Below are positions 22,285 through 32,595 of a stretch of DNA of 64,000 nucleotides, in pieces (the stretch's first letter is position 1; each line of letters opens with the position of its first letter). The notes beneath the pieces are model-generated. The model did not search any database and had not been told where the DNA came from. It was given only the letters and a program-made list of their open reading frames with translations. The translations under genes and the position numbers were made by a program. The DNA comes from Perognathus longimembris pacificus (Eukaryota > Chordata > Mammalia > Rodentia > Heteromyidae): NCBI RefSeq assembly GCF_023159225.1, contig NC_063184.1:16667528-16731527 (forward strand). The letters are read 5' to 3'.

Positions 22285-23000
22285 TTTTAAATTTAATTTT
22301 ATTGTCAAGGTGATGTACAGAGTTGTTACAGTTACGTATGAAAGGTAGTGAGTACATTTCTTGTCAAATGTGGTGTTATCTCCTCCATCATTTTCTCCCA
22401 CCTTCCTTCCTCTCTAATTCCTCTCCCCACAAGTTGCACAGCTAGTTTACAACACATTGTTTTGTAAGTGTCGCTGTTGCATTGGTTTGTTTTTTTGTCA
22501 TTTGTCTCACCATTTTGATGTTCCTCTTCCCTTCCCTAATTCAGATAAAAATATATAATACCCAGGCAACCACAAACAAATACAGTGACAACAGGGACTA
22601 AACCATAGGGAAGAAAAATGCAGGAAAAATGAAATAATTTCACATAGTATGATAAAAAATAACAACAACAATGAGAAACCACTTGTTTCCATATTTTGGA
22701 GTTTATTTTACTTAGCATAATCTTATATGATCATATGTACATAGTTGTTGAGCTATTGTGATGTTCTGCTTGGACTATCCTAGGTATATATTAATTATTA
22801 CCAATGAGGGAAAACATAAAGTCTATGTTTCTTTGGGTGTGGCTCACTTCACTTAGTATGATTTTTTCCCAAGTCTTTCCATTTCCTTATGGGGCAATGT
22901 CATTCTTTCTGAAAGAAGCATAGAACTCCATTTTGTATATAGACTACAATTTCTCTATCCATTCATCTACTGAGGGGCATCTGAGTTGGTCCACAATGAG
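22285..23000 (-). mobile_element. L1 3' UTR and ORF2 end, reversed
   Basis: TTTTATTGTCAAGGTGATGTACAGAG, AGTGAGTACATTTCTTGTC and TTGTTGCATTGG-type words make the reversed 3' UTR. GGTGTGGCTCACTTCACTTAGTATGA and CCATTCATCTACTGAGGGGCATCTGAGTTGG (22970-22990) are the reversed end of ORF2. Confidence 0.8.
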
Positions 23001-23221
23001 ATTCTTTTATACAAAGCTATACATCTGTGCAATGTTCCTTACATTTATTATCCTTTAGATTGGGGCAAAACTTCCTCAAACCTCCCTTTTCTCACCTGCA
23101 AATGGGGACTTCAGCACTATACTGTTGTTGGGAAAAGAAAGATCTACAGAATGCAATGCCTTACAGAGTAAATAATCCATAAATGGTAGATTTGAATCAA
23201 GTGTATAATTTATACTAAAAT

Positions 23222-23430
23222 AAAGCTAATAAGCTCATGCTTGTAATCCTAGCTACTCGAAAGGCTGAGATCTGAGGACCAAGATTCAAAGACAGCCCCA
23301 GCAGAAAAGTCTGTGAGACTCTTGTCTCCAATGAACCACTAGAAAGCCAGAAGTGATGCCATGGTTCAAAGTGGTAGAGCACTAGCCTTCAGCAAAAGAG
23401 CTCAGAGACAGTGCCCAGTCCCTGAGTAGG
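23222..23430 (+). mobile_element. B1-like dimeric SINE
   Basis: GCTCATGCTTGTAATCCTAGC and AAAGGCTGAGATCTGAGG give the left half. CATGGTTCAAAGTGGTAGAGC and CAGTCCCTGAGT give the right half, truncated at its end. Confidence 0.75.
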
Positions 23431-23434
23431 GTTT

Positions 23435-23700
23435 GCATGTGTCCCCTAAAGGTTTGTGTGCTGGAAATTTATTTCTCAGTGTGGTGATGCTGACAGCTGG
23501 CGGAACCTATAAAAGGTAAGGCAAGTAGGGAGTTACACAGTCACTGGAGTCACTATCCGAGGTAGGCATTAAGATCGTTCTTGCAAGACCCCCAATTTGT
23601 TCCCTCAAGAATAGACTATAAGAAAGCTACTCCAATTAAAGCCTCCAAGAAGTCCTGCTCATAAATCCAAGACTGTAAGCATTCATGGTGCCCTGCTCTT
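23435..23700. repeat. Old interspersed repeat, family uncertain
   Basis: GTCCCCTAAAGGTTTGTGTGCTGGAAATTTA...CAGTGTGGTGATGCTGACAG resembles a widespread ancient DNA-transposon-type repeat (hAT/Charlie-like), but I cannot name it with confidence. Confidence 0.35.
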
Positions 23701-24221
23701 TTAACAAAAGTGAAAAACATATGGAGAAAGAAGAATAGAGTATATACTCAAAATACATTGCTATTTTTCAAAGACCTCTCTATTCTTCTTAACTAGGCTG
23801 TATGGATCATCGCCTCCCATGCACATGTGTCACAGGAAGCAATGACTACAGGAATGACAGTTCATTCCTCATGATTGAAACATAGGAAGTGATTCACAAG
23901 CCAAAAGAGGCAAACAAAATGAGCAAAGGAACAAAGATTCATTTCATTATTGTATGAAAACTATATATTTCAAGGTAAGATAATTATAAAAAAAAATGAA
24001 ATGAATCTGTTTCTCTGTAGCACAAACCCCTGAGGAACTGAGTACAATCTAACTTCCACATGTGATTCATTTGGAGATTCCAGGAAAGCAACTATACTTC
24101 CAAATTCAATTTGAATGGCTTACATTCCCAACCAGGTAATAGAATTTTGTACTTTCAACCTTCTCAGTTAACTGCACATGGAAAACTTTTACAAAGTCAC
24201 TGCTTCAGATAAAAACCAGAC

Positions 24222-24268
24222 GTGTGTGTGTGTGTGTGTGTGTGTGTGAGTGTATGTGTGTGTGTGTG
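24222..24268 (+). repeat. (TG)n microsatellite
   Basis: An interrupted GT/TG run of about 47 bp with GAGTGTATG near its middle. Confidence 0.95.
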
Positions 24269-24449
24269 GATAGAAAGACAGATAATATAGAGATAGGTAG
24301 ATACTCCATTTGTTAAAATTATACACAAGAATCAATGATGTTATCACTCATAAAATTTGAACACAGTTTTCCTTTACATATGCAATTAAAGCCGGTAACA
24401 GCAAAACTTTTAGTACTGTTACCCAGTAATAAAAACAGAGTGGTAACTA

Positions 24450-24640
24450 AAATCGAGATGATCCATTATGGTCTTGTCAGGAAATCTACAAGGAAATGGT
24501 AAGAATTAGGGCCAGAGACAAATCACCAGTGGGGAATGGAAATTTTAAAAATTGATATAAAACTTCTAAGAATGTTGAATCCACACTATTGGAGTTAGTA
24601 AACTACCAGATTTGTGGGGTAAAGGAAGATAGGGAATGTA
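24450..24640 (+). repeat. Unnamed dispersed repeat, copy 1
   Basis: It shares the word order GATCCATTATG..., GAAATGGTAAGAATTAG, AAAATTGATATAAAACTTCTAAGAA and AACTACCAGATTTGTGG with 25862-26030. Family unknown to me; possibly an old LTR-type repeat. Confidence 0.5.
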
Positions 24641-24644
24641 AGGA

Positions 24645-25720
24645 CATCAAGAAAAACTCCCAACATTCTACTAAGTCTCACAGTTGTAGTTCAGGATATT
24701 TCTGTTCATATGGAAGAACAAAAGTTGATACTGCTTATTTATTGTCCTTTGTTACAAAGGTTGAATGTATGTTACAATAGTCTGTTTGTATGGGTAAAAT
24801 TAGTTCTTCCCTTGTATTAAGTTCACAGGAATATGAAACCATGTTGTATTAACCACATATCGACTAATAAAACTAAAGTCTAACATTATTGTAGGTGAAT
24901 GGTAAAAAGAAAAGGTCTCTCAAGTAAAGGATAAAAGAGTAATAGACAAATGTAATATTTCTAGCATGAAACATGCCAATGGATTTCTATACACAAAGCA
25001 TAAAATTATTTATTCTTAGCACAATTTAAAATGCAAATCAACTTCTAAAGTACTAATTTAAATTATACAACATAAATTTTACCTAAAAAAGCCACCTCAG
25101 TGGAAACATATTTATTTCTGAAAGTTCAGGCTTTAATAAATTAAATGTTCCTTAGAGCAGTTTAAGAGGGCTATTAATTGCATATTTTAAACAGGAAGGA
25201 GAGATGATATGCTAAGTACATAGCAATTCCACTAAAATATCTGTTGCAAGTCTATACTAATCAGCTTGATAAAATCCATATCTTACTCTCCAATGTCTTA
25301 TAATTTAACTGAGAAAAAATAGGTAAACTTGTAATCATTGAATTGTGGGGGTGGGGAGAACCAAATTACTACTACATTTTACTATGATCAAGTGCTCCTT
25401 AATAGGCACCTTCATTTAAAAGAAATAAATAAAATAAAATTTAAATTAACAAGGTAATGGGAACTAAAGGATTTTCTAAGAAGAAGTACTATTATTACAA
25501 ATAAATGATAAATAAAAGTAGTAGGATGTAGGATGGGAGTATTGCTAATAATTCCAAATAATGAAAAGAATGAACTTTGTCAGGAAGAAGTTAAAAATTA
25601 TCTTAAAGAGATAATGACAGATAGAATATTGAAGTACCTCATTACTCGCCACTGAAATGTTTTCAGCAAAATAAACAGCACTGATTTATGTTTAAAGTTA
25701 ATAGAAAAAAACGTTGCTGA
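24645..25720. other. Intergenic, nothing recognised
   Basis: AT-rich, with short open frames only. Confidence 0.55.
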
Positions 25721-25721
25721 C

Positions 25722-25830
25722 TTCAGAAGTGACGCATTGGCCCAAATGGTAGAGTGCTAGCCTTGATCACAGACAGACTCAGGGACAGTGTCCAGACCCT
25801 GAGTTCCAGCTCCAGGACAGGCAAAAACCA
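25722..25830 (+). mobile_element. tRNA-like SINE right half
   Basis: GCATTGGCCCAAATGGTAGAGTGCTAGCC and CTGAGTTCCAGCTCCAGGACAGGC make the right module without a left one. It sits just left of repeat copy 2. Confidence 0.75.
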
Positions 25831-25861
25831 AACCAAAACGAAACAAAAAAGTGCTGTTTAA

Positions 25862-26030
25862 AATCAAAATCATCCATTATGTGGCTGTTATAGAATTGCA
25901 AGAAAAGTAGTAAGAAATGGAACCAAGATGGCAGCAGTAGTGGGAACGAAAATCTGAAAACTGACATGAAATTTGCTAAGAAATCTACTGCACTGGAATA
26001 AGTTATTGGATTTGTAGCATTAGGAGAGTG
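25862..26030 (+). repeat. Unnamed dispersed repeat, copy 2
   Basis: CATCCATTATGTGGC, GTAAGAAATGGAACC, GAAAACTGACATGAAATTTGCTAAGAAATC and ATTGGATTTGTAG parallel 24450-24640 in order and orientation. Confidence 0.5.
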
Positions 26031-26039
26031 TGATACTTA

Positions 26040-26300
26040 TTTATTTGTTTGCATGAATTAATTATATAATGGAGATTTTGTTGTGACATTTCTAAACGTG
26101 TATACAATATATCCAAAATCCATCCATGTCCTCTTCACTATGCCTTGCCTCCTTCTCCACCTTTTTAGAACATTTTCAGTATATTTTATTGTCCTATTTT
26201 CATTCATGCAAGCAACCTACTTGAGCCATATGACTCTTCCTTCTCCCTCTTTGTTAGCCCAACCCCCTGAGAAATATCCCCCTTTACAGATTTAGAGTTA
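26040..26300 (-). mobile_element. Old L1 3' region, reversed
   Basis: GGAGATTTTGTTGTGACATTTCTAAACGTGTATACAATAT, TTATTGTCCTATTTTCATTCATGC and CCACCTTTTTAGAACATTTTCAG are the reversed form of the older L1 3' region seen forward at 20300-20600. Confidence 0.6.
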
Positions 26301-26304
26301 ATTT

Positions 26305-27170
26305 TCATTTCTAATTGGATTTGAATTAAAAAAAAAATGCCTGGGAGATAGTAAAGCATTTTACTAATCCTTGAGTGTGTCTGGGAAGATAGTTTCAGAG
26401 ATAATTAGAACATTGCGGTTTTGATGCAAGGAATGATATAATCCATTGGTGGATTCAAATTTTGAATCTACTGGGAAGTGCTGGACCTATGGATCCTAAG
26501 GCCTGGTTGGAGGCAGTGGGTTAGTCTAGGCACCGCCTTCTGGCTATATTGCACCCTGAACCCTTTCTGTTACTACTCCCTGTTCCCTGGCTGCCATACG
26601 TTGACCAGCTCTGCTTCTGACTCACCATGATTTCCTTATCAAAATGCGTAGAAATTTCTAAACCCTGTGCTAAAATAAAGCCCCTCACTAGTGTAAATTC
26701 TAGGTATGCTCCAATACTAAAGAAAAGAATTTACTTCCTGGAGACTAAGAATTTATAGGTGCTTGGAAGAAAAAAGCTCTCAATTAAATGTTTATTTAAT
26801 TTTGCTTTAAAGATGCTTTAAAAAAAGACAAATATAAGATCCTGAAGAGACTATAAAGAGAAAAATACTTGATAAAAATCATGGATGAAAAATGAATTTT
26901 AAAAGGAAAGAAATGACTATCATTGAAATAGAAACAAATGATAAAAATAAGGTTGAAACCAAAAGTTGAAATTTCTGGACGATGAACTTTAAATTTGTCA
27001 AGTAAATTGGAAACAAGGAAGGAAGGAGGAAAGAAAAGAAGGAAAGAGATGGAGAAGGAAGTCAAAGAATAGATGAAAACTTTGGAAATTGGGAACTGCT
27101 TATAGATTTGCATAGTTGATTTTTAGAAAGAATCTTCAAGGTGCAATTGTATTCACAATTAAGAGAGGGC
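26305..27170. other. Intergenic, nothing gene-like
   Basis: The part at 26415-26700 (CTACTGGGAAGTGCTGGACC...) looks like an old repeat of uncertain family. An A/G-rich stretch follows at 26890-27065. Confidence 0.45.
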
Positions 27171-27172
27171 AT

Positions 27173-27200
27173 ATTGATTGATTGATTGATTGATTGATTG
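27173..27200 (+). repeat. (ATTG)n microsatellite
   Basis: Seven tandem ATTG units. Confidence 0.95.
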
Positions 27201-27360
27201 CAATGCTCATAGTTTGGTTGTAGGTGGCCCAAGTGCAAAGGTAAGAACCAATTCAACTCAAATGCAAAATAAGCAAATATCAAAGGAAAAAATATAAATA
27301 AAGAGCCAGAGTACTAGACTATGAGGATCTGAATTGGATGAAAAGGAAAAAATATATATC

Positions 27361-27442
27361 TGACAGGGATATGGCTCAACTGGCAAAGTGCTAGTTTAGT
27401 AAACATAAAGTCCTGAAAAACAACCTCATCACAGTGAAAAAA
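27361..27442 (+). mobile_element. ID-like SINE monomer, diverged
   Basis: GGGATATGGCTCAACTGGCAAAGTGC is a good A box. The B box (AGTCCTGAAAAACAACC) is decayed. Confidence 0.5.
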
Positions 27443-27704
27443 ATACTAGACATATTGAAGAAAAAGTGTGAAAAAACTTTCATATAGATAATCATTGCCA
27501 GAGACATAAATCTGGAATTTAGACAAGAGCTTCTTCCCCAAAATAGCTTATCTACTAGCCAGCAACATTACATAAAATACTATCATGTTAGACTTTCTTT
27601 GGAGAGGCCTGTTAAAATCAATTCAAGTATGAAATATAAGACACTAACTGTCAAGCCGTGAATGCAAGAAAGAATAATTAACATACGACAAGTATCCATA
27701 TTCT

Positions 27705-27870
27705 TATTTTAAATTTATTTCCTTTATCTTTAAGTAGTTGTACAAAGAGGCTTCAATTAACCATGTCCTTTTATGAATATAATGTGTCTTGATCAATGTC
27801 ACCCTTTCCAGAATTCTCCCTTATCTCTCCCAACCCTATCCATCCTCTCAGTTTTTATTTTCTTATGCTA
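27705..27870 (-). mobile_element. Old L1 3' end, reversed
   Basis: TTTAAGTAGTTGTACAAAGAGGCTTCAATTAACC, then TGATCAATGTCACCCTTTCC, parallels 54170-54300 and, forward, 48955-49030. Confidence 0.5.
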
Positions 27871-27871
27871 A

Positions 27872-29190
27872 ATCACCAGTAAGTAACTGGAGCATGTTTC
27901 TATGATACATTTGAAGCCAAAATATAGATAATATACAAAATGTAGAAGGCATATAGTCAAGTTAACACACCATAATAAAATATTTCTTGATTATTAGAAA
28001 TAAACAGTATACATTTACATAAAGGATCATAATTTGCAGCATATTTGTGCAATCAGTTTGGTTTGTCATTATGTAAAGCCTGTTAGCATTGTCTACCGAA
28101 CTGCGTTCCATCCATGACATGGTTCATCAGAGGCCTCATACATTTACATAAGCACATCCATTGGATTTCCAAGTTTCAAATGCCAGAGAATAGGGTCGAG
28201 TTCTCAGAATGATCTCTGGTGATTTCTACCATTTCCTGCATTCTTCTGCTTCTTCCAGTGATCCAGTGCTATGACTTATGGAGTTCTTAGGGCCAGAGAA
28301 AGAGATGAGGAAATAATTTTCAAAAACATAGTGGAGGGAACTCAAATAAGAACAGGATTCAGAGTCTGGAGCTTCAGTGGGCAGATTACTCAGGAAAACC
28401 TCTTCAAAAGGGAATTATTCTTAGCTCTTACCTCCTAGACTTCATTCTCAAACTATGTACTCTTCTGTTAGCTCTGTCTTTCCTTTTGGATATTCAATAC
28501 TTTTTCACAAAAAAAAGTATATAAAGAGAACCTGATAGAATTCAGAGTCAAATAAGTGGAACATTCCTTTACACAACTAAACATTCCCATTTTTGTATCT
28601 CCTATTTCTATTTCTACCCCTGCTTTAATGATGAAAATATTGCTAGACTACAGGCTCCAGGTGGACAATTCTCATGGCTAGCTTTGTAACTACATTCCTG
28701 GTACCTAGCATTTTCCCAGCAGGGCTAGAATGAACAGTGGCTCTGTTCTTCATATACAGATGTGCCTTGCTCAGAGAGTAAACTCTTGAAATTCCTTCAT
28801 GGTATCTAATCCTATTTCCGTCATATCACTTAGGGTTTCCTTTTGCTTTTCTGGTTGGGTCATATAATTCTCTCATACAGTTCTGTCCGTATCTGTGTCG
28901 TCATCAGAATTACAGACCCACAATATTCCGGATTCAAAGCAGCAAGTAATTTGCAACTCTAAAATTTTGATCCAAGAATGTTTAATCAACCAATCCACCA
29001 CATGACCCATTTCATAATCTTGAATAGGTGTTGTTATACAAAAGAATTTTCAAACATTCCCTTCCGAAGAAACTGTCAGTTGCCACTCAACTGATTTCTA
29101 ATGGTAAATTGAAAGAAAGACATAATCTACCTTTCCAAACAGAAAAGTTGAATTGGTTGTTGCTAAGTAGTCATTAGTAATTATCACATA
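27872..29190. other. Intergenic, nothing recognised
   Basis: About 1.3 kb with no young repeat and no open frame of interest. Its relative freedom from SINEs makes it a candidate for old unique sequence. Confidence 0.5.
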
Positions 29191-29193
29191 TTC

Positions 29194-29224
<31 letters not shown>

Positions 29225-29230
29225 TTTTAT
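29194..29230 (+). repeat. (TTTA)n microsatellite on a SINE tail
   Basis: About nine TTTA units adjoin the SINE at 29233. They derive from its A-tail read on the other strand. Confidence 0.9.
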
Positions 29231-29427
29231 TTTTGCCAATCCTGGGGCTTGGACTCAGGACCTGAGCACTGTCCCTGGCTTCTTTTTGTTCAAGGCTAGC
29301 ACTCTGCCACTTGAGCCACAGCGCCACTTCTGGCCATTTTCTATATAAGTGGTTCTGAAGAATCGAACCCAGGGCTTCATGTATATGAGGCAAGCACTCT
29401 TGCCACTAGGCCATATTCCCAGCCCCT
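29231..29427 (-). mobile_element. IDL-Geo-like dimeric SINE
   Basis: Reversed full dimer, GCCAATCCTGGGGCTTGG... to GGCCATATTCCCAGCCCC. TATCACAT occurs on both sides (about 29182 and 29427). Confidence 0.88.
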
Positions 29428-29854
29428 ATCACATGGGCCTCTCTGGGAAGAAATAGGAAGTCATTTTTGGTAACTATTATGCTTAGTATGCATTTTTTTT
29501 TTGAATCAAGCATTTGTCAGTGTTCTTGCTATCGGGTTTTCCTACGCAGTACCTATTTGGCTGTGAAAATGTTAAGAAGAAAACACTCACCATTCACACC
29601 AGTTACCTTAAAACCCTTTGTGCCCTCAGTGCCAACTTTGTGGAGACTAGATCCTAACTTAGAAAACTTAAGAAGGCAGAATGTTTACAAATCATGAACT
29701 ATTCTTTGATACTACTTATTACTGGAATCCATTTCAATTGAAAATGTTCAGATATAGTGCATAGCCATAATTAAAAAGAAGGCCACTAATATTTATTGAA
29801 GTCTTTCTCCTACCGTGTGTTGTTGGAGGAAGTCTACTAAAACTCCTAATACTT

Positions 29855-30358
29855 GTAAGTATGCAAAGGCTTGTCTATAATCCTAGCTATTCAGTAGACT
29901 GAGATCTAAAGATCACAATTTGAAACTAACCCAGGTAGGAAAATTTGTGAGATTCTTTTTGTTGTTTTGGGGGATTCTGGGTTTGTTGGTGGTTTATTTT
30001 TTCAGTCATGAGACTTGAATTTAGGGTCTGGGCACTGTCCCTGAGCTCTTTTGCTCAATAGTAGTGCTCTAGTGCTTTGAGCCACAGTTCCACTTTATGT
30101 TTTCTGGTGGTTAATTGGAGATAAGACTCTCTTTCCTACCCTGGCTGGCTTTGAACCACCAGCTTCAGATCTCAAACTGCTGAGTAGCTGGGATTACAGG
30201 ACTGAGCCACCAACTCCCAGCTCTGTTATAATAGTTACAATAAACTACCAAAAAAGCAGGAAGTGGAACTGTAGCTCCACTGTGGTTAAGTGCTAGAGCA
30301 AAACTTCTCTAGGACAGCACCCAGACTGAGTTCAAGTTCCAGGACCAGGACAAAAAAA
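29855..30358 (+). mobile_element. B1-like dimeric SINE split by a reversed copy of the same kind
   Basis: The outer + element starts GTCTATAATCCTAGCTATTCAGTAGACTGAGATC and resumes at about 30240 with AGGAAGTGGAACTGTAGCTCC...GAGTTCAAGTTCCAGGACC. The middle (about 29990-30222) is a complete reversed copy. Confidence 0.75.
29990..30222 (-). mobile_element. Reversed B1-like dimeric SINE nested in a forward one
   Basis: TTGAATTTAGGGTCTGGGCACTGTCCCTGAGC, then GAGCCACAGTTCCAC, then CAGATCTCAAACTGCTGAGTAGCTGGGATTACAGGACTGAGCC. This arrangement can form a long hairpin with the flanking halves. Confidence 0.8.
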
Positions 30359-30537
30359 ATTATTCATTTTCAAACAGGGAACGTGAGGCTCAAAGATTTA
30401 CAGTGTATTTAGGAGAAACCGCTTATCTCTGAATACCTGTACAATTACTAGAAGACTAATAAAGGCGAGTTTTACCCTGTAATATCCCAATCATTAGAAA
30501 CATCCTGTGAGATCTATGTCAATTCAGACTACCTGCT

Positions 30538-30766
30538 TCTAGGCACAGTTCAATAATCCTAGCTACCCAGGAGACAGAGCTGAGGACTACGGCTAAAAGC
30601 CAGCCCAGGCAGAAAAGTCTGTGAGATGCTTTCTTGAATTAGCTAGTTTTTTTTTTTTTTTTAAAGTCAGAAGTGGAAATGAGGCTCAAATAGTAGAGAG
30701 CTAAGCCTCCAGAAGGAAAGCCAAGCCAGAATTGATGGCCCTGAGTTCAATCCTCAGGACTGACTG
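30538..30766 (+). mobile_element. B1-like dimeric SINE
   Basis: AATAATCCTAGCTACCCAGGAGACAGAGC...AAGCCAGCCCAGGCAG is the left half. After a T-run, GAGGCTCAAATAGTAGAGAGC and CCTGAGTTCAATCCTCAGGACTG form the right half. Confidence 0.75.
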
Positions 30767-30767
30767 G

Positions 30768-31500
30768 AGGGAGAATGATAGAAAGGCTGGCATTGATGAA
30801 GATGCATTGCACCCATAAATTGTTATGCTCAATTAAAATCCCTTTGTACAAAGATTTAAAAAATCAAGTTAAAAACTCACGAAAAAGATAGGCATGTGTC
30901 CTCTTGTCTAAAACTGAACACCAATTACACAAATCCTGAAGCCATGTAGACCAACTATACACATCTTACCTAGCTCAGAAAAACGTATTTTGATCTCTGG
31001 GCAGAGACCTAATATCTCATAGTCATTCAAAACAACTTACATCTCAGAGGTTTGTTTTTGTTTTTGTTTTTGTTTTTTACTCTCTGAATGTCAGGCCATT
31101 TTAAACTGAGAAGAATGGGGGAGGGAGGGAAGACATATTCCTATTTGCTTGGAGTGAGAATGAAAGGGTTTGATTTCCAGTGGCAAAGGTTATAGAGAAA
31201 GAAGGGAATGGGCGGATGTTGAAAGTGTAGAGCAGAAGAAAAAGAATCTGAGCTGTAAAATATATAAAACTATGGGAGCCGGCTGCTGAATGAAATCCCC
31301 AAAACCCTTGGCACTGTAGAAAGTGTGTGGTTCCCAATGTAGCCAAGGCCTGTAGCTAGCTATACCTAGTTATCCCCTCTTGAAGCACCACCTGGGATCT
31401 TCCTTTCACTTCAGGGGAGAACGGTTTCATCCGTTTAGAGAAGTGCATGCCACCATCCAGGTCTCAGAGCAAAACCCTGGAATTAAAAGAGAGAATCCAA
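30768..31500. other. Distal upstream region of TACR3
   Basis: 30780-30850 resembles an old L1 tail (ATTGATGAAGATGCATTGCACCC...). A (TTTTTG)n run sits at 31049-31078. Positions 31080-31500 show no repeat and rise in GC toward the promoter. Confidence 0.55.
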
Positions 31501-31765
31501 AATTGGCAAGGTTTGAATTATAGCTGAGAAAGTGCAGCCCTTCCTGTGCGCACCAGCCGCCCCAGGCTCAGATGCTAGGGGCTGCTGGGCCGGGAAGCGG
31601 ATGGAATTCGGAGGGCGGGCGGGTGGGAGGAGAAAGAGTGCAATCATAGCCCGAGAAAGGGGGTTCGTCAGCTCTGCGGCCCCCACCACGTCACGGAGGC
31701 AGGGGGCTGACTCTGGGAGTCTATAAAGCATGCACGCGCGCTGCTCAGCGCAGGATCGTCCTTCT
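31500..31765 (+). promoter_or_regulatory. TACR3: TACR3 core promoter with TATA box and CRE/ATF6-like site
   Basis: GC content and CpG density rise sharply here. TATAAA lies at 31722-31727, which would place transcription start near 31750. CCACGTCA at 31686-31693 (reverse TGACGTGG) is a CRE/ATF6-type element about 30 bp upstream of the TATA box. GGGCGGGCGGGTGGG at 31613-31627 could bind Sp-family factors. The distance to the coding ATG leaves a 5' UTR of about 310 bases. Motif identity is direct; use of the sites is inferred. Confidence 0.65.
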
Positions 31766-32062
31766 GCAGCTGGCGTCTGGGGCGGGGAGCTGAGTTTCCT
31801 TTGGGGGGACAGCCCCTAATTCTTTCTTCGGAACCGTCTCGTCTTAGCCATCTGCAAACTCGTGGGCTTTGAGTCCTCCGCATCCGCCCGCTCAGCATCG
31901 CTTCACAGGCAAGCAGCTACCGACCCCCGGGCACCCCAGCTCCCAAGTCACCAGGAGGCAGAGAACTTACAAGGAACCTGCTTGAGCTTGGGGTGCGCCC
32001 AAGTGGGTGGGGGGGGCTACAGATCTACAGATCGGAGTGGGGGGGGGGGAAGGGGGTACACA
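31752..32062 (+). other. TACR3: TACR3 5' UTR (inferred)
   Basis: GC-rich leader between the predicted start site and the ATG. The last 60 bases contain several G-runs: 8-9 G near 32008-32016, then 10 G near 32040 and 5 G near 32053. The reading frame of the receptor stays open upstream to about 31862, but it has no in-frame ATG before 32063. Confidence 0.55.
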
Positions 32063-32595
32063 ATGGCATCTTTCCCAGAGGCTGAGACCTGGACCCAGGG
32101 CGCAGGGGGCGCGGGTGAAGACGGCGTGGGGAACCTGAGCGCCAGCAGGCTGGGGGTCGCGGCGGCCGCGGGGGCTCTGGGCGCCGATTGGCTCCCTCTG
32201 CTCGCCAAGGTCGGCAACGTCTCCTCGGGGCTGGCGACCCCCGCGCCCTCGCAGCCCCGCGCCAACCTCACCAACCAGTTCGTGCAGCCGTCCTGGCGGA
32301 TCGCGCTCTGGTCCCTGGCGTACGGTGTGGTGGTGGCCGTGGCGGTCTTGGGAAATGTCATTGTCATCTGGATCATCCTGGCCCACAAGCGTATGAGGAC
32401 CGTCACCAACTACTTCCTCGTGAACCTGGCTTTCTCGGACGCCTCCATGGCCGCCTTCAACACCTTGGTCAACTTCATCTACGCGCTCCACAGCGAGTGG
32501 TACTTCGGCGCCAACTACTGTCGCTTCCAGAACTTCTTTCCCATCACGGCGGTGTTTGCCAGCATCTATTCCATGACAGCCATAGCCGTGGACAG
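32063..32595 (+). CDS. TACR3: TACR3 exon 1: neurokinin-3 receptor, N-terminus through TM3
   Basis: NK3R is a plasma-membrane GPCR that binds neurokinin B and signals mainly through Gq/phospholipase C. In hypothalamic neurons it helps drive GnRH release. This exon encodes residues 1-177 plus two bases of codon 178. Visible are N-glycosylation sequons at N24, N52 and N68; TM1 (about 80-105, GN motif at N98); TM2 (about 116-141, D126 at the conserved 2.50 position); extracellular loop 1; C153 at the base of TM3; and the DR of the DRY motif at 177-178. The ATG has a strong context (A at -3, G at +4) and is the first in-frame Met. The N-terminal tail is poorly conserved and, by recollection, about five residues shorter than human. 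The donor is CAG|GTGAGT. From TM1 on it matches NK3R rather than NK1R or NK2R. Confidence 0.97.
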
